A stretch of DNA of 64,000 nt from positions 2,356,001 to 2,420,000 of the forward strand of contig NW_006917093.1 in assembly GCF_000516985.1 (NCBI RefSeq), in the 5' to 3' direction. A model generated the notes under the pieces. That model did no database searches. It saw only the letters and a list, made by a program, of their open reading frames with translations, and was not told the origin of the DNA. Source of the DNA: Pestalotiopsis fici W106-1. Lineage: Eukaryota; Ascomycota; Sordariomycetes; Amphisphaeriales; Sporocadaceae. The translations under genes and the position numbers were made by a program. Each line of letters starts with the position of its first letter. Position 1 is the first letter of the stretch. Below, piece after piece: positions 46,829 through 59,137 of the stretch.

Positions 46829-48215
46829 ATTTGAATGTCTGGCTGGCAGGCAGGCAGGCTGGGTGGTATAATAAGATGATCTTGTTAAGAAATGGCACAG
46901 ATAGCGGGCATGATGAAAGAGGTCAAGAACGCGAAAAACAGCTGGGCACGCAGTAATGCAGGTAGGTACCTGTCCAGTGTCTAATCTTAGTAGCCAACCA
47001 AAGGCCAAGAATTCTTAGCGCCCGCTAATGTCCCACTATCTTTCAAGAAGCAGGTGCCTAAGACACTACGTACATTCATACATTGGCGCAACTACAATAA
47101 TGAACGTCTTGCCCCGAGAATCATGATAATTAAGAAGTGTGATTGATCTATATCCAAGGGCGCCTCGATGAACCTGCTTGTCGATTTAGTTGTGTGTATC
47201 GAAAGGCCACTTGCCGAGGCGATCATTGCCAATTTTCATAACCCATATTTTGGCACATGTGCTGAACACGTGGAATTGAAGCCGCTTTTTGTAAGGCTTG
47301 CAGCTTCTCTCATGTAGATATCATACACTGCGGATGTTTATACATATATCAGGCGTTGCCAAGTGCTAATGTCTAAATGGACGTAAAAATAGGAAGCTAT
47401 TGCCCCTGCACTAAGGTCATCCACTTGTTCGCTTCCAGAAGCATTACTCTTATCTTCATGTACTAGACGTTATGAAACGGCGCTTTCCAAATACAGTATA
47501 CCATACAAGGGCACTATACACATCCGTTTCCAGCAGATTGCTCCCGGTTCAACACCTCGCCGCAATGCATTCAAAACGCTTCTGATCTCGGCCGGCACTT
47601 TCTTGGGCAGCCGGGAAACAATTCATGGGCTGGTTTGTGAGCGGAAAAGTATTTCCAAAGATTCATTAATGGCCGTGAAATCATCCATGCCTGTACTGAC
47701 TACCTAGAGAGTGGCGTGGTTTGTATGATACAAGCCCATTGGGGCGTGGCTATCCCCACTCGCTCTATCCTATCGCTTCTAACCGTGCTATCTATCCCTT
47801 TTGCCATTCATCACATTGTGACCAGTTTACCGCCTTTCAATTTGCCAATTTCCGATGAACCATGCATTACAACTTACGACTTGACAAGATCTACGAATCT
47901 GTGACAATTTTGGGAAGCCCGAAACCTTCACCGTCTCCGAGGCCACGTTGTTCGGCGATTGAACCGGACGTCGGACTTCGCCGCGGGGATCATCTCAGCT
48001 CTAAGTGGCTAGCCTAGGAAAGCTTATAGTCAATCGCCGACTCACTCTGTTGATGCACGAGCGTCTTATCTCTGGACAAGCATCCTAACAGGGTGTCTTA
48101 TATGATATCACGGTTGGCTTAATGCAGATAATGTACCATCAATCTTGCTTGTTATTTTTCTATCTACTATCAATCCTCGTCTGTAGAAGCTGTCCAGAAA
48201 CTGCGACAGAACATC
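46829..48215. other. Divergent intergenic region
   Basis: The promoters of the Zn2Cys6 gene (minus) and the FAD-oxidoreductase gene (plus) lie here, about 1.4 kb apart. No gene recognised; a TAGGTACC motif is near 46965. Confidence 0.5.
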
Positions 48216-49618
48216 ATGACCACTATTCAGCCAATGCTACTACCCGTCCATACCAATCTGAGCGCGATGCCCGACTTGTGTACGAAACGTTCATACGAAA
48301 TCAATCGATACTATGGCCAACGCTTCTCTGCTGTCGTCATCGGCGGAGGTGCCGCTGGCATAGCTGCCTTGGGCAATCTGCTCGAGGATGGAAAGACCGA
48401 TCCTATCGCCTGGGTCGATACCGAGTTCCGAGGCGGCAAAGTTGCGTGCGCGTACGACGAGGTTCCTAGCAATACGCGGGTGAGCTTTTTCATCTCGTAC
48501 GCCACGGCCGTCGCGGCATTTCGGGAGGTCATTGAGAGCACGCCCACGCCCAATGCATTCACAGTCCTTGCAGACCTCCCCCAAGATCAGACGTGCTCGC
48601 TCAAGTACGCTGGAGATTTGCTACGAATGCTCTCCGACGGACTTGCAAGAAACAAGCGTGTGCAGTGTTTCCGAGGCTTGGTCACGGCCGTCACTTCAAA
48701 AGACGACGTAGGTTTCAGCTCAGCCACCTCAATCACACTCGCGTAGTACTAACAGCAAAACTCTAGGATTCGACATGGTACCTTGGTTTCCAAGCTGATG
48801 GCACCCAAGCACAGCAGACGCTACATGCTGCTCGAGTTGTTTATTGTACTGGCTCGACTCCAACAGTCACTACTCTCCCTGGTCTTGTGGAAAAGAAGCC
48901 GTCGCTGCTGCACTTGGATCTAGCACTCAAACCCAGTGCGCTCCGCAAAGCCATATCCCCCAGCACAAGAACATCAGTTGCCGTAATTGGCGCATCCCAC
49001 TCGGCCATACTGGTACTTATGAACCTAGTACGCATAGTGCGCAGTTCACATCCGTTGTTGCAAATAAAGTGGTTCACACGCTCCCCGACGCTCAAGTACG
49101 CCATGTACCAAGATGGAAAGATTTTCCATGATAACACAGGTCTGAAAGGAGAGGCCGCCGAGTTTGCGAAAGAGATGAAGCTTGATGCAGAAACATTTGA
49201 GACCAGTTCTCTCCGCGATATCGTCACGAGAGTGGACTGTTCTGGCGGCGCCACAAAGGAGGCAGAAGCCTACCAGCGTGAGCTTCCCGGATGCGATCTC
49301 ATGATACAAGCTATCGGCTTTACGCCAAATCAATTACCCGACATGAACAGAAAACTACAATATGACCATCAGACAGGCCAGTTTTTGGACGCAAGGTCAC
49401 GGACGGTGGTGTCGGGCTTGTACGGTGCCGGTATCGCTTTCCCGGAGCGCGTTGTTGACCCCTCAGGAGATGAGGAGTATGCTGTTGGGTTCTTCAAGTT
49501 TATGAAATTCTTAAAGAGGGTCAGCCCACAATGGGTGTTGAAGACAGATTTCAGCTTGCAGGACCAACCGTCCATATTAGAGGATATCTCAGCCGGTTCG
49601 ATCTCCGTTGCAGGATGA
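48216..49618 (+). CDS. FAD/NAD(P)-dependent oxidoreductase
   Basis: Exons 48216-48707 and 48767-49618 encode 447 aa. An FAD-binding motif GGGAAGIAALG starts at about residue 43. A second dinucleotide motif, VAVIGASHSAI, is near the middle, as in pyridine-nucleotide disulphide oxidoreductases and class B flavoproteins. Then come MIQAIGFTPN and VVSGLYGAGIAFPERV. The redox-active CxxC of disulphide reductases is not seen, so a monooxygenase-like or sensor role is as likely. No membrane anchor. The intron (GTAGGT; branch TACTAAC; acceptor CTCTAG) is phase 0. The start has several in-frame ATGs; the first is used. Confidence 0.88.
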
Positions 49619-50134
49619 CTCAAGCGATTCGATATGCCACGGAAGATGGCAATTTCTGTTTTACCTTAGCGATGGTGTTTATTTCAATTTTTTATTTTCA
49701 TAACTTTTGTTGAGACAAGGCAGCCCTTGATCCACTTGCCAGCTGTTCTTCAACAAACTACGTAGCATGTATCTATCCATGTGCACAATGAGATAAGACG
49801 TCTTCTCTTAGTATCCATCTTATCGAAGCACTGCGGCGCATTCCCCACTGCATGAAACACTCGACGGTATTGAAGCGTGATTTGACTTATTTGACTTTCA
49901 GTTGAAAAAGTGAATATTTTGACCCAATCGTAGTGTAGCCACTTTGTAGCCACTATCTAAGTTGTAAACGTGCGAACTGAAGGCCAAATAGAATATATAC
50001 ATGGTCAGCCATTGGCCTTGAACAACTATAGAGGAACAAAACCAGATCTGGATAACATGAAACAGTGCGCTAAATTGTAACAGTTCAAAATAAGAGTCCG
50101 ATTCAACAATGAATTTAACAAGCCCGCGCCGCCA
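49619..50134. other. Convergent 3' region
   Basis: Space between the FAD-oxidoreductase and cysteine-dioxygenase genes. A/T-rich, no gene seen. Confidence 0.5.
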
Positions 50135-50884
50135 TTAATCCTTCGATATATGCGCCTTTGCTTGTTGAACGAAAGTAGGTTTCCCAGTCTGGGCATTGTA
50201 GATATGATAACCATAGTCGGCCGCATTTGGGGGTGTATATACTAAACAAGATTAGTCGAGGCGTTCAATTTTACAGATGGGAAAGACTCACGGTGCAGTG
50301 ACACAGCAATATGGTCAGGGCTCGGATTGGCCACGCGATGCAATCCAATCTGATCGCTTATGTACGCTACTTCGTTGACTCCATACGTGCGAGCAGATTC
50401 TTCCTCCAGAGGCCGCGAATCCGAGGCGTGATTCTCGCACGGCCGATAGACGGTCTCGGTCAAGCTGCCAGCCAAGATTTTCATCAAGCAATGCGCATTT
50501 GCATGGTCGTGGATTGGCGAGCCTTTCCCTGGATTCCACACTAGCAACAACTTCATCTTGATATTAGCTGATATCCAGCGATGTGTTGATCAGAAAACCT
50601 ACAATATTGGCCTTTTGATTTATGTTTTCAATGGCGTTGCGAGTATAGGCCTTTGATTTATCATTGTAGAAGAATGGTAGCCAATCCTCGCAGTTTGATT
50701 GATATTTTTGGAGGAGTTTCCTTAGGTGTTCCTCGTCGACATCGCTAGAACTAATGCCTGAAGAGCTACCCAGGTGTTGTTTGATGTCGATGATGAGGTC
50801 AGACAGGGTATAGGACTTTTTTTGGGCATGGCCGGACTCGAGCTTCCCGAGCAGTGGCAGAGGGCTGGAGGCAATAATAGACAT
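50135..50884 (-). CDS. Cysteine dioxygenase
   Basis: Exons 50884-50603, 50556-50292 and 50241-50135 encode 217 aa, the usual CDO length. It oxidises L-cysteine to cysteine sulfinate with O2 and a mononuclear Fe(II), a step that limits cysteine levels and produces sulfite precursors in pathogenic fungi. The iron ligands are visible: His about 110 and 112 in SPIHDHANAHC, with the cross-linking Cys at 117, and His about 167 in LHRVAN. The C-terminal Tyr region (DYGYHIY) is present. Both introns (GTAGGT; GTGAGT) have branch sites (CTAAT) and phases 0 and 1 fit. Soluble, cytosolic. Confidence 0.95.
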
Positions 50885-51747
50885 GACAATATGGTTGAAG
50901 ATGTTTAGTGGTTTGTTTTTTTATTTCCCTTTCAAGATTCGACAATAGTTTTCGAGTCGTGCTTCGATACAAAGACAGAGATACACATCTTCTTAAGCTA
51001 CTATTCGTACTGGACATACAGTCAACCATTACAATCAGTTCATGTGGGTCGAGTTAGTTCATTCGGCGATTGAGCGTCTCAACATCATTGGCTAGTGCAG
51101 TTGCCATGATAATCACCTGCCATAATCATCGTCCACCACTCGAATCAGAACGGCGATTCAAATGGTCTCATATGATCGGCCCTCGGGGAGTACAAATAGG
51201 GGATTCAAGAAACGCGACGTTATCTTCAGGCTCATGTTCTTTTACCGGTGATGCGTATTGGCGACAGGGCACTACGCAGCCAACACGTGTGAAGCTACTC
51301 CACTCTGAATGCGCGTTCATTGACGCTAGAAGTACTGTAAATGGCGTGATGGCTACGCACATGGTGGGATTCCGCCTGAAGGTCCAGAGTCTCGAGTAAG
51401 GCATTGATAACAAAGCACAAAAATCGTGCCTACTCAGGGGTCCAATGTTGGTTGTTTATATGCAAGCAATGTACATACCTAGGACATTAAGCGCCAACAC
51501 ATTTATTTATTATTCTTATGCAAGGGTGCATGTTCGTAACATTAAGCTGCTGATATGCAGCCCTTGTCACGGGTCACCACACAAAGCTAAGTTTTGGTTA
51601 GGTATATGTGGGGTGCGATGTGAATTACCAAAGTTGGAGAACTATCAAATCAGCCAACCAATAGTGTGGTGGTGATCGGGGACAGCGTGCACTATCCTTA
51701 CATAGGCTGTGATGGATCAGCGCCATCGCAGTGTGCTATATAATATC
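50885..51747. other. Intergenic region
   Basis: Promoter side of the cysteine-dioxygenase gene and 3' side of the propeller-protein gene. No gene seen; frames are short. Confidence 0.5.
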
Positions 51748-53398
51748 TTAAGTAGCATCCTTCAGCCATGCGATGCCATTGGTAACAATCTGGTAAAGCA
51801 TTCCATTCGGCGCAAGCTGGGTTGGTGAGAAGTTGTTGTTAAAATTTCCGCCCGCACCTGCTCTTGCTCGCCAAATTTCCTCCCCCGATGTGAAGTTGAT
51901 TGCAGTAAAGTACCAGACATACTGGCCATCCAGCGCGAGTGTGTCGTCCTGTGTATATGCATAGACGATCCCATTTGATGTGGAAAGACTAAGGACACTC
52001 GTAGCCCGGATATCGGACTCCCATCGCAGGGTACAATGGCCGTCAACAGAAATATCAACGCGATCAATACCGGGAGCTAAAGAAGCAAAACTATTGAAGT
52101 CACCATTGATGTTATCTGAAACATCAGAGTTTTGCATTGCCGGAGCCCCATAGTTGTTGTTTATAAGGACGCTATAAGTCGAGCCGTCCACATGCGATAC
52201 CATCGCGTTCTCGTTGGCACTGGCGTTTGGCTTGAATAGCGGAATTTGACAAACAAAACTTGATCCTCCTTTTGAGCTGTGCTTTTCATAATCTTCGGCT
52301 TGGCGGTAGACAACTAGGTTCACTTGGCTGTCGGCATTATCGGTGATAGCAACATATTTGTTGCCAACTAATGTTGGAGATGATCCAGAGCCACGCGCGA
52401 AACCTCCAGGCTTCAGTGTGCTGCCGGCAGAATAGCTCTCGGTCCAAACAGTCTCGACGCCGGCAGTTCCATCAGCTTGGAAGGCAAACATGTAGCCAGA
52501 AGCATTCGATTGGCCACTATCGGTGAGTGGCCCTGAGTTGATATAAACCGTTCTGCCGTTAATCGCCATTGAATTCTCAAACATTTGGCCCTCGACACTC
52601 TTTGTATAAACAGCTCCCGACGGGTTGATGAACCCAATCATCGAGGAGTTGTCATTTGATCCCATACCAGGTATTGGTGTAGCAGCGAACCAGAGATTGC
52701 CAACAGAATCATACATGGTGCTCATTGGGGAATGGCCGGTGGACAGGATGTTCGACAGATCGATATCCAGCAGCTCCCTAAAAATAGTACCGTTTGCACT
52801 ATCCTCGCGCTGAACTCGGAAAACATGTCCTTCCAAAGTCGGAAAAACTAGACTGCCGTTGACGACTTCGCCGTAGGGTGAAAACAGTGTCTGGTTTTCC
52901 GGAGCCCATGTTGCTAACTGCGTAAGGCTGACAGGGTCGAGAGCTGCCATACAAAAATAAGGTTGTGTCTCATTGCAGACCGATCTCGCAATTAGGTGAT
53001 GGTCATTCTGCCAGAATTGCGCAGATATGCCGATTGACCGACTTCCGGCTTCCGGCTTACTTCCAAGTGGCCCGATGCAATCGGTTGTTCTCGAGTTTCC
53101 ACCATCCTGATGGAATCCGACGACTTCAGGAAGGAAACGAGTTTTTGGCTCGAGCAGTTGCGGCGTTGCCTCGCTGCCAAGGAAAGACGGCCCAAGAATA
53201 TCCTGGCTATCAAGGACGACTCCAGTGTCTACGGGTATTGTCGGCGACGTCTACAACTTATCAGCATAATCATCCTCTTCTTCGGGGGAGGGAGTAGAGA
53301 GGAGCCACGGTGAGCCGAGAAATATTACACACCAACTGAGATAGGATGTGCCAAGGCAGCACAGCAAGGGCCAGAAGCGTTATCGTCCTTTCCGTCAT
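51748..53398 (-). CDS. Secreted propeller-like protein, unknown
   Basis: Exons 53398-53333 and 53250-51748 encode 522 aa. The short first exon encodes a signal peptide (MTERTITLLALAVLPWHILS). The large exon shows repeats of beta-strand motifs typical of a propeller: GSLVFPTLEGHVFRV, VGNLWFAATPIP, GTAGVETVWTESY and DGQYVWYFTAINFTSGEEIW. These resemble PQQ- or SMP30-like propeller proteins of fungi. Several N-glycosylation sites (NGT, NQT) fit secretion. Catalytic residues are not identifiable by eye. The intron GTGTGT...TTGTAG is phase 0. An in-frame ATG at 52950 lies well inside the protein; I chose 53398 because the upstream frame is continuous and gives a signal peptide. Confidence 0.7.
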
Positions 53399-53948
53399 GA
53401 TAAGTAGGTAAGCTTTGTTCTTGTGAATAATAGTCTTGGTGTTAGAAATATGGGACGAAGAAAAAGGGGAAAAAAGAGTCTACCACGAACGCATCTCTTA
53501 TATGCCATCGCTCTCTTTCTATAGAATATTGCCACTGACAGGACGGCTCTCGAGCGGACACTGGTTAGGGGAGTATTTGGGCAGTGTTAGAGAAGGTACA
53601 AATAACATCAATTAAACATGGTTTCTTGGCATGACCAGCGACGTCCAAACTAACACCTACAATAGTTCCAGGCCTGTGACTGCGTGCTAGTACGTTGCTA
53701 GCTTTGCAGCTTCAATCCTCGTGTTCGTGGGGGTGGGGAGCGGATCCCCGCATTTCAGGCTATGCTCAATCGTATTCTCTTTCGGTTTCTCTTATAATCA
53801 GCGTAGCACCCCCAATGCCCAGTTCCTCAAAATTGTTTTTTTTTTGTTCCCTCCAGCTGCACAAGTGTCTGTCCGAGCAAGACTGCATCCAAGAGGAGTG
53901 TAGACAATACAGGGTTTACCGAGTGCACAGGACACTCGAGTACATAAT
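53399..53948. promoter_or_regulatory. Divergent promoter region
   Basis: About 550 bases lie between the starts of the secreted propeller-like gene (minus) and the Zn2Cys6 gene (plus). Poly-T and A/T-rich stretches occur; no named element is identified. Confidence 0.45.
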
Positions 53949-55432
53949 ATGGCAACGACGCAGCGAATTACTAGAATTGGACACCGGAAATCACGGAACG
54001 GCTGCTCTAGGTGCAAAGTCAGGCGAGTAAAGGTACGCGGCACAATTGACTTCAGATGGTAGAAATATCTAACACTACCGGCCGCCTTTCCAGTGCAACG
54101 AAGCTGTTCCGTGTCACAATTGCGCCCGACATGGGGTCCAATGTAGCCTCAGCCAATCAGTCCGGCGATCCTCTACTCGTGATTCTATATCTCCTCCGAG
54201 GGTCTCAGGGGCTGCAATTTCAGAATTGTCAGCAAGAGCAGGAGGCAACTCATCCAAGCCCAACAATGCATCCACCCGTTCGGTAGGACTGGGAACACAG
54301 GAGACGAGCGGGATATCTGACCTGTGCATGAAGATCAATGAAGCTAGGAGATTAATGCTGGAGGTCTCGGATACCCTTGGCTCCTCCGAAATCGTCTCGA
54401 GTACCCATGCCCCGAAGAGCTATAGCCCGCACGATGAACACGAACGCGAGCTCGATGAATGGAGCGTGCGCAATCAAATGCAGAGCTTGCGCCTTTTGCA
54501 CCATTACTTCTCATCAGCATACCGCCTCCTGTCTTACGAGACTGCTACTGCTGAGTTATGGCGAACCACGGTACCAGAGATTGCCCTGACTCATGTGCGC
54601 GACCGAATACACTATTTAGATTCAACTGTTCAACTTATGCTAACAATCGTCATAGGAATATCTGATGCATGGCATCCTGGCACTTTCTGCTCTTCACTAT
54701 GCTCATACCAATTCCACCCAGCGTGAAGACCACTTAGTCATTTCTGCTCGCTACCAACAGCTCGCTTTGAAATTCTTCAGCGGTAATATCGGCGCTGTTG
54801 ATGACGGTAATTGCGAGGCGTATTTTCTTCTTTCTTCTATAATATTCCTGCTTTCCACTTTTCGGATTGCCCATTCAGGCGACAGTGGGGAGCGGCCTAG
54901 CCCTGAGACTGTGGCACAATCCTTTGTTTTGTTGCAAGGAATCAAAGGAGTCCTCGCCAGTCAGTCGCTGCAGAGGTGGGTAGTTGGAAACCCCCTGGCA
55001 GTACTCCTGTCACCTCGGCCTTACGATCAAAGTAGGCACGAGCTTAATTCGCAGCTGCAGGACCGTATATGTCGAGTGCGGCAGCTTGCTGAGGAGGATT
55101 CAGGTTTCTACAATGATGAAGAGTTGCGCTCAAACTATATCGATGCCATTGATTTATTACAAATTACCTCCACTTGGGTCGATCCTTCGTCGTCAGAAGG
55201 CAGGCGCAGGGTGTGGTACTGGCCTTTCAACTTATCGCAAGCATTCCTCCACTCTCTTCGCACTCGACAGCCACTGGCTCTCATCGTACTGTCAATTTTT
55301 GCACAACTTGTCAGTTCTCTCGAAGCAGAAAACTGGCTACTAGATGGTTGGAGTAACAGCGTACTTGGTATGATTGATGAAACGCTAGATCGGCAGTGGC
55401 GGCATTGGTTGGGTTGGTCGCAAGAGCAATAA
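53949..55432 (+). CDS. Zn2Cys6 transcription factor, sterol-regulator (Upc2)-like layout
   Basis: Exons 53949-54032, 54094-54594 and 54656-55432 encode 453 aa. Zinc cluster with Cys at 19, 22, 29, 35, 38 and 45 (GCSRCKVRRVKCNEAVPC). The N-terminal placement, short length and the regulatory core (MHGILALSALHYAH) are those of the fungal Upc2/Ecm22-like group. The exon 2-3 junction (CAT/GTGCGC; branch CTAAC; acceptor CATAG) gives HEYLMHGILALS, which confirms it. Whether it controls sterol genes is not shown. Starts divergently from the secreted propeller-like gene. Confidence 0.88.
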
Positions 55433-58270
55433 GGTCAATCCAGTATATTAGCTCGGATCGGTTGCACCCGCTAGAGAATTCCTTCCTATGTATCTCGAAT
55501 CTTGGCTTCAGCCTCCAGCTTGACTCAGATCAATCTGTCTCTGTGATGCCATGCGACATCATCATTGAGTCGAAGGTTGAACACGAGTTCGGCATATTGA
55601 TGCTTACGGGACTTTGTATGGGCTTGAGCTGGTGGCATTATGCATTCATCTCCCGGTATTGTCGGAACAGTGTTTAGGTAGCCACTATTCATTTAAGATC
55701 ACCACAGGCGGGACCCAGGTGGCCATGTTTAAGAGACGAAAGAGAATGAGTGGATATTGATGCCGGGCCTATGTGACCCGCGAAGAGATACCCAGCAGAA
55801 CGGTAGACCCAATTGTTTAAGGTTCCAACCCCTACGAAGCAAATCAACTGGCAAAACCATCGGGTTTGTCCCTGAAGCTACTAAATTGGACTGGATCATA
55901 ATAAGCACTCACTAGGACAGCCTCGCACTGGGGAGTGCTGTCTTCACCATGGCTCTCGTTGCAAGACAACAACCTCCCAAACAACAGTGGCACTTGGAAG
56001 GCCCAGCTTTCATTTTCGTCAACGCTATCGAGAAACATACAATGACATGGCTCGACGTTTCTTTCAACCCTCAAGACCTTCTAATACTATTCATGCAAGC
56101 CAAAGACCAATTCACCAGCTTCACAAGTACGGCGCACCGTATTAAAAACAGTCACCGAAATGCTCCAGATGCGAATCTGGCAGGATGAGGGCTCTTCATA
56201 CGCTCTGCAGAACAAAAACAACCAACAGAAACGCAATGATGTGAACCCGGAAACAGCCTAGGATCCTTACATTGGTGAGGGTCTGGACCCAGTGATGATC
56301 TGGACAATGACGAGGCTTGGGATGGAGATTTAAACAATAAGTGGGTATGGGAATCGATAAGACGAGTGCGTTAAGATGTTGGTCTGAACCTTTTCTTGAC
56401 CCCGTCTCCTCTGGTAAAAACATCGCCTCAAGGCGGCGGCGACCGTTTTGCTGCTGTACGGCGAGAGTCGCAAAATGTGTCGAACATGTCAAAGTGTAGG
56501 AATAAATGGGGCGCTTCTCCACATGTATATGTCTTTGACCATCCAACCTCCGTTGGATGTGAACAACTCAACTAATCCAACAACTACTACCCATACCTAT
56601 CATATCTTTTCACAGAAAATTCTCAGCCTTGAGTGCCATAGTAGTGGCGTGGGGATTCTATGTTGGAAAACCAGAGATACAAGAACTATAGTGTGAAGAG
56701 GGTGCATTGTAAGGGATAAGGCTAGGTACCTAGTAGTTGGATCCCGCGATAAAGGCACAATGGGGAAATGTTCCAAATGCGCCCGTATCATGTCAGATCC
56801 AGTGGACTCCAGGAAAATTGTTGATCGTAAGCCCCAAAAGACTTTACACCCTCGTTGGGACCAAGATTCTTAAACAGTGCGATGTTGCCCAAACAATGCC
56901 ATTTCACAGCCCTCCAGGATCATTGCTATACCACGACTTTCTCATCCCCCTGGCTTCTGAACTGCCCAGACATATGCAAAATCAATTAGCTGCGCGGTGC
57001 ACCTTAAATCCATCAGGTCATTACAAAACTCATCTGGGTATTTTCCAAGCGGTCAGCGGAAGATGGTGCTAGGACTTTGATCGGAGCTACCGGATTCGGT
57101 CGGAAAGCGGTAGGCTGTGGACGAATAAAGAGATTGACACGTAAGTTTCGGTATGCCACGATGCACGCCCTACTTTTATTGAGAATTCGCTCATCTCCAA
57201 GTTTCCATCTTCTAGATTGAATGAATTGTAGGATAGTGAGAGGTAAAAGAGTTGAGTAGAGAGACATGCCACGAGACTCTGGCTCTTCTGCAGCTATACC
57301 TCCCAGCGGACTATGCGCAACAGCAAGTCTCTGCACAAAATTTACAAGAAAGCCAGTCTGAAGCTACTCCATAGTGAATGTTTCCCATCAAGGAGTTCGT
57401 GCAACTGTTGACAGCAAAGGTTGAACACTACCCTCAGGGCAGATATGCTTTGAACGCTATGATATGCTCAACTCTAGCTCCGGATGCAGGCAGCCATGAT
57501 CTTCAACTGATTGATATGTTGATTTTGGAAAGATTTCGCTCGAATCTCGGCAGAAGAATTCCATAAGGCTGTGAGCAACAGGGATAGATGCACAGTGACC
57601 CGTGTTCAATGCTTGGCGCATTTGAGAGCACCAAATTGTTCAAACTCGTCCAATGGAGGATCGTATCACAGTATTTCGGCATTTAATCAATACCCAAGGG
57701 GCGGAGCGTAATGCGGATGACTTCAAAAAGCCGTTCCCATATAGGGCTGAGAATGCGTACGCAGGTAGGACGACGCTACGCAACTGCACAAGCTGGCGCA
57801 CCAACATGTATCGAAACAGTTTTCAGTCTTGCGACCAATCACAGTAAAAGTTGGGAGTTAATCCATGGAATCATGAAGCAAGAGGCGCAATGTGTTGCCG
57901 TTTCAACGAGTCTCGTCAATTTGGAGATTTCCCCCTTTGAGAATCATCCCCTCACTCGGTGGGGTTGGACTGAGTTCGCAAGGCGACAGCGATGAAAGGG
58001 GTTGTTCTTGAGATGTTGACAGCCTTATCCTATGGGGCTATGCAGACATACCATCGGTAATATGACGCGGATGGTGGATTGTGTTTTCACCGGCACTTGT
58101 AGGACCATTGCCGACAAACCTGGATTCCACATGGCCTCTTGAAGAGGGGCTTGCAGCCTGCAGTCTTCCATTTGTAGAAGTGTCGCAACTTATCCAAAGC
58201 CCTTGTCATTTATTCACATTTGACCAGGTAGACAAAAGCTTGATACACAACAGGCGCGACTCACCACACC
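55433..58270. other. Intergenic region, no confident gene
   Basis: Many short frames. The best, 55949-56188 (+, ATG in CACCATGG context, 79 codons), shows no domain and may be chance. No repeat or RNA gene is recognised. Confidence 0.4.
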
Positions 58271-58573
58271 ATGCATGTACGACTGTGCCGTGGTGACGTC
58301 GATTTGAGGGCTGAACAGCATGAAGCCCGAAATGAAGGAGGCAGGGGAGGCAGGGCTAGTATTCCAACAACCTGGTTGAGTGCCGCATTGGGTTTTGCTT
58401 CCGCAATGCTCGGTGCTACTGTCATTCGATTTGGCCATCTTCAGGATCCCGAGGAAGACCTCGATACAGACGACATATTGGTGTACCCAGCTGTGGGGTC
58501 TATCGCCGCCTCTGTTCTCTCTGTTTTCGTGTACTTGACGCTCCAGACAGTTGCAACGGTCATGAAAACCTAA
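58271..58573 (+). CDS. Possible small membrane protein
   Basis: This 100-codon frame begins at an ATG in ACACCATGC context. It has one or two hydrophobic segments (LSAALGFASAMLGATVI; SIAASVLSVFVYLTLQTV) around an acidic loop. The first 35 codons look non-coding, so the true start may be inside or in an upstream exon. No family recognised. It lies upstream of the Pth11-like gene but shares no obvious relation. Confidence 0.25.
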   Translation: MHVRLCRGDVDLRAEQHEARNEGGRGGRASIPTTWLSAALGFASAMLGATVIRFGHLQDPEEDLDTDDILVYPAVGSIAASVLSVFVYLTLQTVATVMKT

Positions 58574-59137
58574 ATGACAAAAGTCAAGAGAGCTGACACA
58601 GCCCAGACAACTTCTTCAACAACTAAAAGAGCGGCAAATCAGACGCAGTGGCAGCTGGGATATTGATCCTATTCAAGTACAACCAATGAGTACCTGGTAG
58701 GTGGTGGGGGATTCAGAGGCGTGCATCAACATAACGCGGGGACCTAGCCATATGCATAGAGTGATGTACACATTCATCGAAGTAGGGTGGCAGCTGAGTA
58801 AGATATGATCCTCTTTGACTGCAACCCAAGGGTCGAAGCTTACGACCATATCATATGATATGTACACCGCAGCTACATGTAAGAAAAGAGGTACTTACGT
58901 GCAGCATGGGTACAGATTAAATCCGCAAAGATTGGAGGCGGCGCAGCGAGAGGCGCACCGGGGTACCCAAAGCGATTCTGGTGGCTGCGCTGACACAAAA
59001 AGTGGGAGTCGTCCGTACCGAGAGATGGCTTGCAGCAGCCATCTCTCCATTCTTGTCAACACAGCTGGTTCCAGCCATTTCATCAATACACCAGAAACTT
59101 CTCACTGTCACTGTTATGGACCGTCTTGATCACAGTT

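Noticed and set aside
53110..53313. Plus-strand frame over the first exons of the propeller-like gene
   Set aside because: Shadow; the minus strand gives a signal peptide and continuous protein.
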